A stretch of 64,000 nt of DNA from Proteobacteria bacterium ST_bin12 (lineage in GTDB: Bacteria > Pseudomonadota > Gammaproteobacteria > Burkholderiales > Methylophilaceae). The notes under the pieces were generated by a model, which did no database searches, was not told the DNA's origin, and worked only from the letters and a program-made list of their open reading frames with translations. Shown here one piece after another: positions 26,582 through 35,249 of this stretch; within the stretch, counting starts at the first letter, position 1, and each line of letters opens with the position of its first letter. The stretch spans positions 62,001 to 126,000 of the forward strand of contig MSXP01000005.1 in assembly GCA_002083635.1 (NCBI GenBank). The letters run 5' to 3'. The position numbers and the translations under genes are program-made.

Positions 26582-27721
26582 CTAAATCTTTACCTGCGCA
26601 TAATTCATCGGGTAAATCACTTTTTCGCGCGCGTCACTCCAAATTAAATCGCAGGTGTCGTCATCCACATGCATCATGCGACCTGCTTTATCCACACAAT
26701 ATTCGCCGCATACAATCATTTCTTTGAAGCTGTAATCTTGGCCTACGCGCGTATATTCAAATAGCACACTGCGCTCTACTTTGCCGCCGCGTTGCACATG
26801 GCAGCCATCACTAATCCAAGTTGGGCCAATAATCTGCGTGCCTTTATCAATGCGTGCGCCCGATCCTATATATACAGGGCCGACTATTTTGGTGTTTTCC
26901 CAATCGATATGCACGTTTAAACCCACCCAAACGCCTGGTTTAATTTGGCGGCCTGGTATGTGCATGCTGGGCACTTCGCCGCGCATCACTTGTTGCATCA
27001 CTTCCCAATAATCGGTTACTAAGCCAATATCTATCCAATTAAAAGGTAAGTTAATGGCATAAAACGGACAATTTTTTTGTACTAATAATGGAAACAAATC
27101 AGAACCAATATCAAATGCACTGCCGGATGGGATTAAGTTAATGGCCTCTGGCTCGAAAATATAAATCCCTGTGCTGGCCAAATTAGAGCGCGCTTCGGTT
27201 TGGCTGGGTTTTTCTTGAAACGAAGTAATTTTGCCATCATCATTGGTGACCACAATGCCATAGCCAGATACTTTATCCATAGGCACTTGTTTAGCGACTA
27301 AACTCACCAGCGCGCCCTTGCGGCGATGCTCTGCCACTGCGGCGGTAATGTCCAAATCGATAATCGCATCGCCACAAATCACAATCGTGGTTTCATCAAA
27401 AAATCCGCCAAAATCCTGAATTTTGCGCATGCCACCAGCCGAACCTACAGGGCTAGGAACAATTTGACCATTGCTAATATCGCCCTCAAACGAGTAGCCA
27501 ATATGCATGCCAAAACGCTGACCATCACCAAAATATTGCTGAATTTTTTCGTGCAGGTAACTCACATTAACCATTACTTCGCGCACATCATGCTTGGCCA
27601 AATGCTCAATCAAATAAGCCATTACTGGCTTACCTAATAACGGAATCATCGGTTTTGGCAATTCGTAGGTGAGCGGTCTAACCCGAGTACCCTTGCCTGC
27701 AGCTAAAATCATGGCTTTCAT
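26582..27721 (-). CDS. Sugar-nucleotide pyrophosphorylase (nucleotidyltransferase with left-handed beta-helix)
   Basis: A 379-residue enzyme activating a sugar-1-phosphate with an NTP. The nucleotide-binding signature MILAAGKGTRVRPLT and KPMIPLLGKPV open the protein; CGDAIIDLDI supplies the metal-binding aspartate, and SFQEKP and TGIYIFEP follow. From about residue 255 hexapeptide-like repeats (GVWVGLNVHI, VYIGSGARI, TWISDGCHV) form a left-handed beta-helix. This layout fits mannose-1-phosphate guanylyltransferase or glucose-1-phosphate nucleotidyltransferase-like proteins; the exact nucleotide and sugar cannot be fixed. Together with the neighbouring polyprenyl transferase and glycosyltransferase it suggests supply of a sugar for exopolysaccharide. 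Confidence 0.85.
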   Translation of the reverse strand: MKAMILAAGKGTRVRPLTYELPKPMIPLLGKPVMAYLIEHLAKHDVREVMVNVSYLHEKIQQYFGDGQRFGMHIGYSFEGDISNGQIVPSPVGSAGGMRKIQDFGGFFDETTIVICGDAIIDLDITAAVAEHRRKGALVSLVAKQVPMDKVSGYGIVVTNDDGKITSFQEKPSQTEARSNLASTGIYIFEPEAINLIPSGSAFDIGSDLFPLLVQKNCPFYAINLPFNWIDIGLVTDYWEVMQQVMRGEVPSMHIPGRQIKPGVWVGLNVHIDWENTKIVGPVYIGSGARIDKGTQIIGPTWISDGCHVQRGGKVERSVLFEYTRVGQDYSFKEMIVCGEYCVDKAGRMMHVDDDTCDLIWSDAREKVIYPMNYAQVKI

Positions 27722-27805
27722 TTTTTGCTTTCGTTGTTACTTTTTATGTTGAAAAAGTATAGATTTTGATTGTTAAATAATGATGACGCTTGCTGTACGT
27801 ACAAA

Positions 27806-27829
27806 AAAAGCGGCTCAAAAGCCGCTTTT
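27806..27829 (-). terminator. Rho-independent terminator of the DUF4114 PEP-CTERM gene
   Basis: AAAAGCGGCT / AGCCGCTTTT with a CAAA loop, followed on the minus strand by a run of seven T. It lies 16 bases after the stop of the PEP-CTERM gene and before the nucleotidyltransferase gene. Confidence 0.9.
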
Positions 27830-27844
27830 AAAATCTTGCTTAAT

Positions 27845-28414
27845 TTAAGATTTTTTACGATTTGAAAAGCCTAATAACATTAAGCCTGCAGCTAGCATGC
27901 TGACTATTTCTGGCTCCGGCACTGGAGATACAACGGGTCTGCCAATGGTTGCATTGCTAATTGAAAAAATAATATCGTTGTAATCTCTATCGCCACCAAA
28001 CGCAATATCTTCAAAACCAATCAGAATATTGTTATTGCCAAGTTGCTCGTAAGCAGTGTGCGCCGTATTGTCTGTATTGTTGCTAGCGGCACCACTTAAA
28101 AAAGTATTTAGTGTGTCATTGACAAAAAAACTAAAACTAATGACCGTATCGGCTTCAAAATTGCCTAAAGAGTAAGTAGTGCCAGCCAATGCAGTTTGAT
28201 TATTGAACACTACGTTAGGTGAGCCTTGCAAACTTAAATCGGTAGAAAAAGCGGCGGCTTTAGATAGAAAAGTTAAAATCACTTCGCCAGTTGTAGCGGC
28301 GTAAAGACTTTCGGTTGATACGTTTGCTGCACCAGAGAAAGGTGTTTCTGCTGCTGTTGATAAGCTAGATGCCATCGTTAATGTGCATGCGAGTACTAAT
28401 TTACAGATATTCAT
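27845..28414 (-). CDS. PEP-CTERM protein with DUF4114-like domain
   Basis: A 189-residue exported protein. Signal peptide about 1-21 (ending STAA). The C-terminal half has NILIGFEDIAFGGDRDYND, the signature of DUF4114 domains, in which acidic residues probably bind calcium. The sorting tail is VSPVPEPEIVSMLAAGLML followed by GFSNRKKS, a typical PEP-CTERM anchor. It is monocistronic, with its own terminator. Its 275-base upstream region holds several ATAGTCC-type sites, making it a good candidate for EpsA control. Likely a surface or matrix protein; ligand and partner unknown. Confidence 0.85.
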   Translation of the reverse strand: MNICKLVLACTLTMASSLSTAAETPFSGAANVSTESLYAATTGEVILTFLSKAAAFSTDLSLQGSPNVVFNNQTALAGTTYSLGNFEADTVISFSFFVNDTLNTFLSGAASNNTDNTAHTAYEQLGNNNILIGFEDIAFGGDRDYNDIIFSISNATIGRPVVSPVPEPEIVSMLAAGLMLLGFSNRKKS

Positions 28415-28531
28415 TGATTAATCTCCAGTTGACAAGTGAATACATATTTAAGCTACAAACTGTACTTATACGCATAGCTTCACTTTGATGTTGTAATTGT
28501 ATGATGTGAATATTTAGGTTTTATGACTGAC

Positions 28532-28594
28532 ATAGTCCGTTAAGCTTAGATTGGCCCGAATGGGCTATATAAATATTTCATCTATTTATAGTCC
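28532..28594. promoter_or_regulatory. Cluster of EpsA-box-like sites upstream of the DUF4114 PEP-CTERM gene
   Basis: Three related sites: ATAGTCC-GTTA-AGCTTAG (28532-28549, left arm perfect), TTGGCCC-GAAT-GGGCTAT (28551-28568, nearly symmetric) and a lone ATAGTCC (28588-28594). They sit 118-180 bases upstream of the start codon and share arms with the perfect palindromes at 14190 and 31667. Confidence 0.45.
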
Positions 28595-28689
28595 ATCACT
28601 TTTACCGCGTGTGTAGTTAAAAAGTGTAAAAAATGATAGCTATTTGTATGTTATAAAAATTGAGCGATTACCTATCGCCTCAATACACA

Positions 28690-30081
28690 TTAATAGGCTT
28701 TTGAGTCTTTAAATACCAAAAAAATGGTCTTAATAATAATATTAATATCTAAAGACAATGACCATTTTTTTAAGTACTCCAAATCATAATCGATACGATT
28801 TTTCATACTTTCAACGGTTTTTGTTTCACCTCGGTAACCATTCACCTGTGCCCAACCTGTAATACCTGGCTTAACTTTATGCCGAATCATGTAGCCTTTA
28901 ATTAATTTGCGGTACATTTCATTATGCGTCACAGCATGCGGCCTTGGCCCAACCACGCTCATACGACCTTGCAGCACATTAATAAATTGTGGCAATTCGT
29001 CTAATGACGTTTTACGGATTATCTGCCCAAAAGGTGTCACTCTTTTATCGTTAAGTGTTGCCTGCGTCACGGCTGCGCCATCTTCGGCTACGGTCATTGA
29101 CCTGAATTTATAAATAATAATTTCTTGCCCATCTAAACCATAGCGACGCTGCCTGAATAAAATAGGGCCGTTAGAACTTAACTTAACGCCCAATGCAACA
29201 ATAATCAGAACAGGTAACAGCAGCAGCAGCAAAACACTGGCAATCACAATATCACTGGCGCGCTTAATCATGCCGTTGAAACCCGTAAACGGTGTTTCGC
29301 ACATGGCCACCACTGGCATGCCGTCAATTTCATCAATGCGGCCCTGAATTAAATCTGCCATAAAAAAATCGGGCACAAAATAAATAGAAGCAGTCGTGTC
29401 TTTTAGGTCATCCAGCAAAGCCATCATTTGCACATGCATCGATGGCGGCAAGGTAATATAAATCAGGTCAATTGAATGGCGCTTAACAAACTCTGCCATT
29501 TCGCTCATCTGCCCTGTTAACGGCTGTTGGCTAGATATTTGATTGGGATTGTGTACCGAAAAATCATCGAAATAGCCTTTTATTTCAATCGCTAGCTGGC
29601 TATTATTTTGAATGCGGTTGTAAAGTTGCTGGCACAATTCATTGCGGCCAACAATCACTGCGGTTTTTTTAATATGCGTTAAATAATGTGTGCTGGCTAA
29701 ATATTGGGCAATTACCCAATGCATAATCACCAAGGCCAGCGGTGTAATAAGCACCCAAGCGGTGATCACTTGTTGCGAAAACATCTGCAGGTATTCGGTT
29801 GCATAACCAAAAAATAACAAAATACCCACAATTAAAAACCATTGGCTTAATGTAGCTAATACATCTTTATAGATATTATTTTGGTTATGCCAAGACCCAG
29901 GAAAACTGAGCGCAAACACCATAATCGACAACACAATGTAGTGCGAACTGAGTTTGCCCTCAAACAGCAAAATGAACCCGAATAGCAAGCCGATACTTAA
30001 TACTGGATCAACCAGTATTTTAATCATTTGGTTAATAGTTAACGATTTGCTAAAGCTAAGTTGTTGCTGAAATCTCACCAT
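28690..30081 (-). CDS. Undecaprenyl-phosphate sugar phosphotransferase (WcaJ/EpsB-like)
   Basis: A 463-residue initiating glycosyltransferase for exopolysaccharide. The N-terminal half has four to five hydrophobic segments (about 20-130) and a CoA-binding/Rossmann-like central domain starting near TAVIVGRNELCQQLYNRI. The C-terminal bacterial sugar transferase domain begins IKRASDIVIASVLLLLLLP and carries GPILFRQRRYG, YKFRSM, TRVTPFG-type residues (RVTPFGQIIRKTSLDELPQ), VGPRPH and KPGITGWAQVNGYRG. It transfers a hexose-1-phosphate, often glucose, from UDP-sugar to the lipid carrier at the inner membrane. It lies downstream of a glycosyltransferase gene on the same strand. Confidence 0.92.
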   Translation of the reverse strand: MVRFQQQLSFSKSLTINQMIKILVDPVLSIGLLFGFILLFEGKLSSHYIVLSIMVFALSFPGSWHNQNNIYKDVLATLSQWFLIVGILLFFGYATEYLQMFSQQVITAWVLITPLALVIMHWVIAQYLASTHYLTHIKKTAVIVGRNELCQQLYNRIQNNSQLAIEIKGYFDDFSVHNPNQISSQQPLTGQMSEMAEFVKRHSIDLIYITLPPSMHVQMMALLDDLKDTTASIYFVPDFFMADLIQGRIDEIDGMPVVAMCETPFTGFNGMIKRASDIVIASVLLLLLLPVLIIVALGVKLSSNGPILFRQRRYGLDGQEIIIYKFRSMTVAEDGAAVTQATLNDKRVTPFGQIIRKTSLDELPQFINVLQGRMSVVGPRPHAVTHNEMYRKLIKGYMIRHKVKPGITGWAQVNGYRGETKTVESMKNRIDYDLEYLKKWSLSLDINIIIKTIFLVFKDSKAY

Positions 30082-30208
30082 GCTTAAGTTACTTTTTGTG
30101 TTTGTTAAATGCGAATAGCATTACAGGCTAACGGAGAAATATGACATTGATGTGTATCAGTGATGTCTGGTGCATTGTGCCAATTACACAATACTTTAAG
30201 CACTATCT

Positions 30209-31570
30209 TTAAAACGCAGAGTGATAGGCTTTAATGGTTTTTTCGGCGATGGTTTTCCAGTTGTAGTGGCTGTTAATCCAAGCGCGGGCATGCATTTTGG
30301 TTTCTGGCGAAATGCTTTGTGCAGTATGTTCGTGCAGCAATTGCTCAATTTGTTTCACATTACCTAGTTCAAAATAACAGTTTGGTTTCATGCCAATCTC
30401 TAAATTAGCAGGTATATCACTAGCAATGACTGGTAGGCCAAAACTTAACGCCTCTAATAAAGAAATAGATAGGCCCTCATGCGATGATGGCAGTACAAAC
30501 ATAGCCGCATGTGTATACAAACTGCGCAAGGTATCGCCTTTTTGAAAGCCAGTTAACACAATATTGGGATTAGCTTTTGTTGCATCTTGCAACGTTTGTA
30601 AATAGGCATCTGGGTGATCAGATTGACCCACTAATGCTAATTTATAGCCATCTAGATTAGCTGTATTAAAAGCGGCAATTAAATCTAAATGGCGTTTCTC
30701 TGGCACTAAACGGCTTACCAGCAAAATATAGCGATTTTTTTGCAAACCAAATTGGGTTAAGTAATCATCAGACACATCCAGATTCGGTAACACAACGCCG
30801 TTATAAATCAAGTCAGCTTGCATAGAATGCTTGCGCGCGACTATTTCGCGTATGCCGTTTGAGATAACAATTCGCGCGTTAGAAAAGCGCATGCCAACCC
30901 ACTCACCCAGTAGCAAAACATGGCGCGCAATATAGCCCCATTTTTGACGATTATAATCTTGGCCATGATGCGTTACGACTACACGCAAGCCCAACAAGCG
31001 CGCTAATGGGGTCAGTAATGCAGGGCCAACTGCATGAATATGCAAAATATCTGGTCGCTTAATTGCCGCATACAACACCCCTAAAAAGGTATGTAAAATC
31101 GCCTCAAACGCTTTAGAGTCAGGCGCCCACAGTTGCGTAAATTTTACTCCGCACCATGTTTTACCCGTGGTGGATTGTTGGTACGATGAACGAACCAGCA
31201 CCTCTAAATCGCAACCCAAACTCACCAATAAAGGTGCTAAATGCTCTGCATGCGTTTCAATACCGCCCTGCACATCTGGAAATCCGCGCAAGCCTAGCAT
31301 CATCACACGCAAAGGTTTTGTGGCGCTTGGTTGGCCAGCGTATCCGCCCACATAGCCATAACGTTGCTGAAAACTAGCGTCTGTAATAAATGCCTGTAGG
31401 TGAGATTGCAAACTGAAGCTACCGTTTGAATAAGTGGATTGCGGATGAAGTGCTAGCGCGCTGTTTTTTGCAGTATTTTTAAATAAAAAATAAATACCAA
31501 AAAAATGATACGAAATAAAATGAGCCAAAAAGCGATTGAATCGTGCTACATAGTTAGCAAAAAAATTCAC
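30209..31570 (-). CDS. GT4-family glycosyltransferase for exopolysaccharide
   Basis: A 453-residue glycosyltransferase with a GTG start preceded by AAAGGG at eight bases. About 85 N-terminal residues precede the first Rossmann domain, which begins LRVMMLGLRGFPDVQGGIETHAE; this extension is atypical. The GT4 second domain shows ILLVSRLVPEKRHLDLIAAF, FVLPSSHEGLSISLLEAL (the EX7E region) and GLPVIASDIPANLEIG. It probably adds a sugar to a lipid-linked repeat unit in the cytoplasm. A perfect, extended ATAGTCC palindrome lies about 100 bases upstream, the best candidate EpsA site in the window. The donor and acceptor cannot be deduced. Confidence 0.9.
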   Translation of the reverse strand: MNFFANYVARFNRFLAHFISYHFFGIYFLFKNTAKNSALALHPQSTYSNGSFSLQSHLQAFITDASFQQRYGYVGGYAGQPSATKPLRVMMLGLRGFPDVQGGIETHAEHLAPLLVSLGCDLEVLVRSSYQQSTTGKTWCGVKFTQLWAPDSKAFEAILHTFLGVLYAAIKRPDILHIHAVGPALLTPLARLLGLRVVVTHHGQDYNRQKWGYIARHVLLLGEWVGMRFSNARIVISNGIREIVARKHSMQADLIYNGVVLPNLDVSDDYLTQFGLQKNRYILLVSRLVPEKRHLDLIAAFNTANLDGYKLALVGQSDHPDAYLQTLQDATKANPNIVLTGFQKGDTLRSLYTHAAMFVLPSSHEGLSISLLEALSFGLPVIASDIPANLEIGMKPNCYFELGNVKQIEQLLHEHTAQSISPETKMHARAWINSHYNWKTIAEKTIKAYHSAF

Positions 31571-31660
31571 TTATTTGACCCTTTCAATCGCTTAATTTAT
31601 AACCTTTTAAGAGCGTATAGAATGGATGAATCAAGTTGCGGGCTGATGAATAAAAGTCAC

Positions 31661-31690
31661 ATTTATATAGTCCGAACGGACTATATAAAT
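31661..31690. promoter_or_regulatory. Candidate EpsA operator (extended perfect palindrome)
   Basis: ATTTATATAGTCC and GGACTATATAAAT form perfect 13-bp arms around GAAC. The core ATAGTCC-GAAC-GGACTAT (31667-31684) matches the site at 14190-14207. It lies about 100 bases upstream of the glycosyltransferase GTG. The arms include TATA-like sequence on both strands. Confidence 0.65.
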
Positions 31691-32117
31691 GATAGATAAA
31701 TCGTCATAAATGACAATAAAATGAAAAATTAATGGTTATGATCCGAATGCAAACTAGGCGAATTTATTGCTTTAGATAGCCTTACTTTTGCACAAACAGA
31801 GTGATGCATATCACCATTATCATCATAGTCAATATGTTGATCATAATCTAAGACTTACTCAGTCGCGACACTTGTTAAATCGTCTTGCTGACATCAATTT
31901 ATTGATTAACCGCTTTTAAATCCGCATCTTAATATTCAGTGAGCTGTCTTAGTGATGCATTAAAAACGTATAACTATTCTGGGAAGTCCAGTTAGTTGTC
32001 TTGTGTTATGTTCAAATTCTCATCACTCACTGTAAAACTTTCGACATTTTGCATAGATTTCAAAGTATAAAATAATAAAATATCTAATAAAAACATAAAG
32101 TTAATATAAATACTCAT

Positions 32118-32134
32118 TTGGCACAGATTGTGCA
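32118..32134 (+). promoter_or_regulatory. Sigma-54-like promoter
   Basis: TTGGCACAGATTGTGCA has the GG (32120-32121) and GC (32132-32133) separated by ten bases, as required for RpoN promoters; only the first base of the TTGC element differs. The start codon of the small gene lies 47 bases downstream. Some PEP-CTERM/exopolysaccharide systems use RpoN with PrsR. Confidence 0.6.
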
Positions 32135-32180
32135 AACTGGTTAATTACCAGCTTTTTCAATTGATGAGGATGAATTTAAA

Positions 32181-32393
32181 ATGAACAATCAAAACGTATA
32201 TGCAGTTTATGCCGAATTTTTGGTGCAATGCAGAAGAGTGATGGGGCCATTTGATATCGAAAAATTAGCCAGTGATGAGGCTTATAAAGTTGATTTTTTT
32301 AATCGCGTGATGCTAAGTGAAGATGACCAGTTATTTAAAATGGCCGATTTGGTCAACCGTGCACTGACAGAAGAAGCGCGAAGCGTTCACTAA
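32181..32393 (+). CDS. Small hypothetical protein (70 aa) behind a sigma-54-like promoter
   Basis: A 70-residue soluble, acidic protein with no signal peptide or membrane segment: it begins MNNQNVYAVYAEFLVQCRR and ends LTEEARSVH, with a likely two-helix composition and a single cysteine. GAGGA lies upstream at about 12 bases from the ATG. It is alone on the plus strand between minus-strand genes, about 115 bases from the next stop codon, and has a promoter of the RpoN class. I do not recognise the family. The good ribosome site and promoter argue that it is a real gene; its function is unknown. Confidence 0.55.
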   Translation: MNNQNVYAVYAEFLVQCRRVMGPFDIEKLASDEAYKVDFFNRVMLSEDDQLFKMADLVNRALTEEARSVH

Positions 32394-32465
32394 CTATTGA
32401 CTGTTGGTTAATTCTTAGGTGGCATTATAAATTCTGCCGGATGTTGGTTGAGCCTACTTGCTAAT

Positions 32466-32485
32466 TGACGCAACAAAGTGCGTCA
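32466..32485. terminator. Short hairpin after the Gcr-like gene
   Basis: TGACGCA and TGCGTCA pair around ACAAAG, overlapping the stop of the Gcr-like gene. It lies between convergent genes and could serve both, but the U-tracts are weak. Confidence 0.4.
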
Positions 32486-34369
32486 TTGCTTAAAGCGTAT
32501 TTTGCGCGACTTCATTGCTACATAAAGCGCTAGCCCAAAACTAACGGTTAAGTTCATGCAAGCAATCAGCGCTAAGCCCAAAGCCGCAACAGCCGCGGCC
32601 TGCCATGTCATTATAAAATCTAAGCTAAATGCGGCAAAGCCCACAAATGCAGATGAGAATGCAATGTGCCGAATATCAAACGGCAACCCGAATAAAATGC
32701 CAACTGCGCTCATGCCGCCCAACAAACAACCAAAATAAAAGTTACCGGCCAGCGAGCCTAAATTATGTTCAATATAGTGCGCCACACGCTCTAGGCGCGA
32801 AACGCCCAATAGTTTTTGCAGCCACTTAACAGCACGTAATCGCTGCGGGATTTTATTGTAAACAGCCAAATTATCGTGGTAACCCGCAATTAAGCCTGAT
32901 AAAAATAAACAAACACCTGCAATTCCTGCGTAAAACACAGCGCCGCTTTTTAATGGATGAATGTCAGTTAGTAAATGATTGGCTTTTTCAGGTGTTATAA
33001 AATGTTGGCCTAAAATAGTCAAAAAAATCCAAGAAATCAACATAGCAGTCGGTATGGCAAAGGTCACATTTCCAAAAATAGCCACTATTTGGCTACGCAC
33101 TGTATTGGCAATCATGGCAATTAACTGATTCATTTCTTTCGATTTACTATCTGCGGCATCAATACTGGCGGCAATTGCCGCGGCTGTCATGGCAGGCTGT
33201 TTGGTGGCTACGGTAAAATGTAAAATATGAATCAGCATAAAGCCTAGCCCATAATTTAGGCTAAATAAAATAGCCTCGGTTAATGGTGCTAAGTGCAATT
33301 TGGCTATTAAAATTTTAATCATGCTCATGGTGGCAATCACCACTCCAGCGCCCATTGCAGAGCGCATTAACGCAAAATACTCATGGCGATTATTGGTAAT
33401 GTAATGCTCGCCCGTACGGCTGGCGTTTTCGGTCACACGCAGCGCCATCACTTCTAGATTCTCTTGCCAATGCTCGCCTACATCATTTTTGTGGCACTCA
33501 CTGTAGACCAACTCTTTAAATAAATGTACTTTTTCTAAGTTTGCATTTGTCTCAAATGTTGCAGAGGATTGTTTGGTTAAAATATGTAGCAGCGTTTCTA
33601 AGCGGGCGATTTGTTGCGACATGCGTTGCAACAAATTGGTCAAGCGAATACTGGTACCTGTTTGCACACTATTGCGACGAATTTTGCTGACAATTGCGCT
33701 GCATTGATCCAGCATCACCAAAATATGATTAATGTCTCCCGTATTTTGGCCAAAAAATGCAGCGATTTCTTCTTGTTGTGCAATAAATGGGGACGTGTGT
33801 TTTTCAAGCTCGGGATAATTACGTAACAGCTCAGGCTCTAGCCCCAAAGCCGCAATGCGAAAAGACAGCGCCTGCGAAGCGGCAACCATGTGCTGCTGAC
33901 AAGCTTGTTTTAACTCTGGTGAGGCTTCTTCAAAACGCAGCGCGCCAATCAGTTCAAGCCAAATTGCGTCTGGCACTGCCAAAACCCAGTTTGCATCGGT
34001 CGTTTTAGTAAAAAATAGTGCAAATAAATCGATTAAGTATGCTGTATCTACCGCTTCTGGCAAAACCTTATGAGAAACTCGCCTGCGCATTTCGGTAAAA
34101 AACCCCGTAAATACCGAATGACGCGCAATCAAATATAAAGAGATTGGTTTGCGCTCACTGAGTAAGTGCAAAATAGCGTCGCGCAGCAACTGTGCTTTTG
34201 CTGAATCTTGATTGAGCAAATAGCATAAAGCCTGAATAGATTTGATTGCCGCCTCTACTTGATGCGGCTTTTCTGGTCGGATTTTAGCAATTAATTCAGA
34301 AATTAATGGTATGGCGCGCTGCGGATTTTTTGAATCCGCAGCATATTGTTCAAACACGCTTACTAACAT
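32483..34369 (-). CDS. Gcr-type 'site-specific recombinase' family membrane protein
   Basis: A 628-residue protein matching the family named after gonococcal Gcr. The first 300 residues are soluble and helical, with leucine- and alanine-rich repeats (LTNLLQRMSQQIARLETLLHIL) suggesting helical bundles or coiled coil. The rest holds about six transmembrane segments (AMGAGVVIATMSMIKILIA; AILFSLNYGLGFMLIHIL; FAIPTAMLISWIFLTIL; AVFYAGIAGVCLFLSGL; NFYFGCLLGGMSAVGILFGL; ALGLALIACMNLTVSFGLAL). No tyrosine or serine recombinase motif is visible, so the family name is probably misleading and a membrane role is more likely. It ends a two-gene minus-strand block with suhB, nine bases apart. Confidence 0.8.
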   Translation of the reverse strand: MLVSVFEQYAADSKNPQRAIPLISELIAKIRPEKPHQVEAAIKSIQALCYLLNQDSAKAQLLRDAILHLLSERKPISLYLIARHSVFTGFFTEMRRRVSHKVLPEAVDTAYLIDLFALFFTKTTDANWVLAVPDAIWLELIGALRFEEASPELKQACQQHMVAASQALSFRIAALGLEPELLRNYPELEKHTSPFIAQQEEIAAFFGQNTGDINHILVMLDQCSAIVSKIRRNSVQTGTSIRLTNLLQRMSQQIARLETLLHILTKQSSATFETNANLEKVHLFKELVYSECHKNDVGEHWQENLEVMALRVTENASRTGEHYITNNRHEYFALMRSAMGAGVVIATMSMIKILIAKLHLAPLTEAILFSLNYGLGFMLIHILHFTVATKQPAMTAAAIAASIDAADSKSKEMNQLIAMIANTVRSQIVAIFGNVTFAIPTAMLISWIFLTILGQHFITPEKANHLLTDIHPLKSGAVFYAGIAGVCLFLSGLIAGYHDNLAVYNKIPQRLRAVKWLQKLLGVSRLERVAHYIEHNLGSLAGNFYFGCLLGGMSAVGILFGLPFDIRHIAFSSAFVGFAAFSLDFIMTWQAAAVAALGLALIACMNLTVSFGLALYVAMKSRKIRFKQ

Positions 34370-34377
34370 TCAGCGCC

Positions 34378-35187
34378 TTAAGCAAATTGCGTTTTTTGCG
34401 CATTGGTTAAATGCGGACTTAACACTTGTAACATCTGAGAAAATACTTTTGGATTGGCCGCCACGATATTACCCGTAGTCAACCAGCTTTCGTTACCTTC
34501 AAAATCGCCCACAATGCCGCCCGCTTCTTGCACAATCAAACCGCCTGCGGCGATATCCCAAGCCGACAAATTCAGCTCAAAAAAGCCATCTGTATAACCG
34601 GCCGCCACGTATGCCAAATCCAACGCGGCTGAACCTGGGCGGCGAATGCCACTTGTGCTTTTAATCATATCTCTAAGCATATTTAAATAGGTATCTAAAT
34701 GCGTAAAATCTTTAAATGGAAAACCTGTGGCAATTAGTGAAGCTTGCAATTTGCTGCGATTCGCCACGCGAATACGTTTGTCATTTAAAAACGCGCCACG
34801 ACCTTTGGTCGCAGTAAATAAATCATTTTTCACTGGGTCGTAAATCACCGCTTGTGTCAGTACGCCTTTTTGTTGCAACGCGATAGAAACGCAGTAAACA
34901 GGAAAATTATGTAAGAAATTCGTGGTGCCATCCAGCGGGTCAATAATCCAAATATTTTCAGATTCTTGATTGGTATTACCGCTTTCTTCACCCAAAAATC
35001 CGTGATCTGGATAAGCGTATTTCAAGGTATCGATAATTGCTTGTTCGGCCGAACGGTCTACTTCGCTGACAAAATCGTTAAAGTCTTTGCTTTGAACGGT
35101 GAGCGCGCCCACATCATTAGAAGCTTTGTTGATAATACGGCCCGCTTCGCGCGCGGCTTTTACTGCATTGATTAGCATGGGATGCAT
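34378..35187 (-). CDS. suhB: Inositol-1-monophosphatase family protein SuhB
   Basis: A 269-residue Mg-dependent phosphatase. Metal-binding motifs are present in order: GEESGNT (about 67), WIIDPLDGTTNFLHNFPVYC (about 83-102) and SAWDIAAGGLIVQEAGG (about 208-224). Length and motifs match bacterial SuhB, which hydrolyses inositol phosphate and also associates with ribosome biogenesis and transcription antitermination in E. coli. It is divergent from trmJ; suhB, trmJ and iscR are neighbours in many proteobacteria, which supports the naming. The promoter must lie in the 62 bases between the two start codons. Confidence 0.95.
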   Translation of the reverse strand: MHPMLINAVKAAREAGRIINKASNDVGALTVQSKDFNDFVSEVDRSAEQAIIDTLKYAYPDHGFLGEESGNTNQESENIWIIDPLDGTTNFLHNFPVYCVSIALQQKGVLTQAVIYDPVKNDLFTATKGRGAFLNDKRIRVANRSKLQASLIATGFPFKDFTHLDTYLNMLRDMIKSTSGIRRPGSAALDLAYVAAGYTDGFFELNLSAWDIAAGGLIVQEAGGIVGDFEGNESWLTTGNIVAANPKVFSQMLQVLSPHLTNAQKTQFA

Positions 35188-35249
35188 AACGAATAATCTT
35201 TAAAGAGCTGTTAAAATGCCATTTTAGCATTAATAGGCGCATCCCCAAA

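Larger units (their letters stand above)
31571..32180. other. 610-base intergenic region
   Basis: Divergent region between the glycosyltransferase and a small gene. It holds the extended ATAGTCC palindrome (31661-31690) and a sigma-54-like promoter (32118-32134). A weak inverted repeat (AACTATTCTGG / CCAGTTAGTT) lies near 31970-32000. The part between 31700 and 32100 is AT-rich with no supported gene. Confidence 0.6.

Noticed and set aside
30141..30212. 23-codon plus-strand frame with a good GGAG ribosome site
   Set aside because: Short, overlaps the end of the glycosyltransferase gene and has no downstream gene to serve as a leader; probably chance.
31804..31851. Isoleucine-rich 15-residue peptide frame (MHITIIIIVNMLIII)
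   Set aside because: Resembles an attenuator leader, but no biosynthetic operon or terminator follows.
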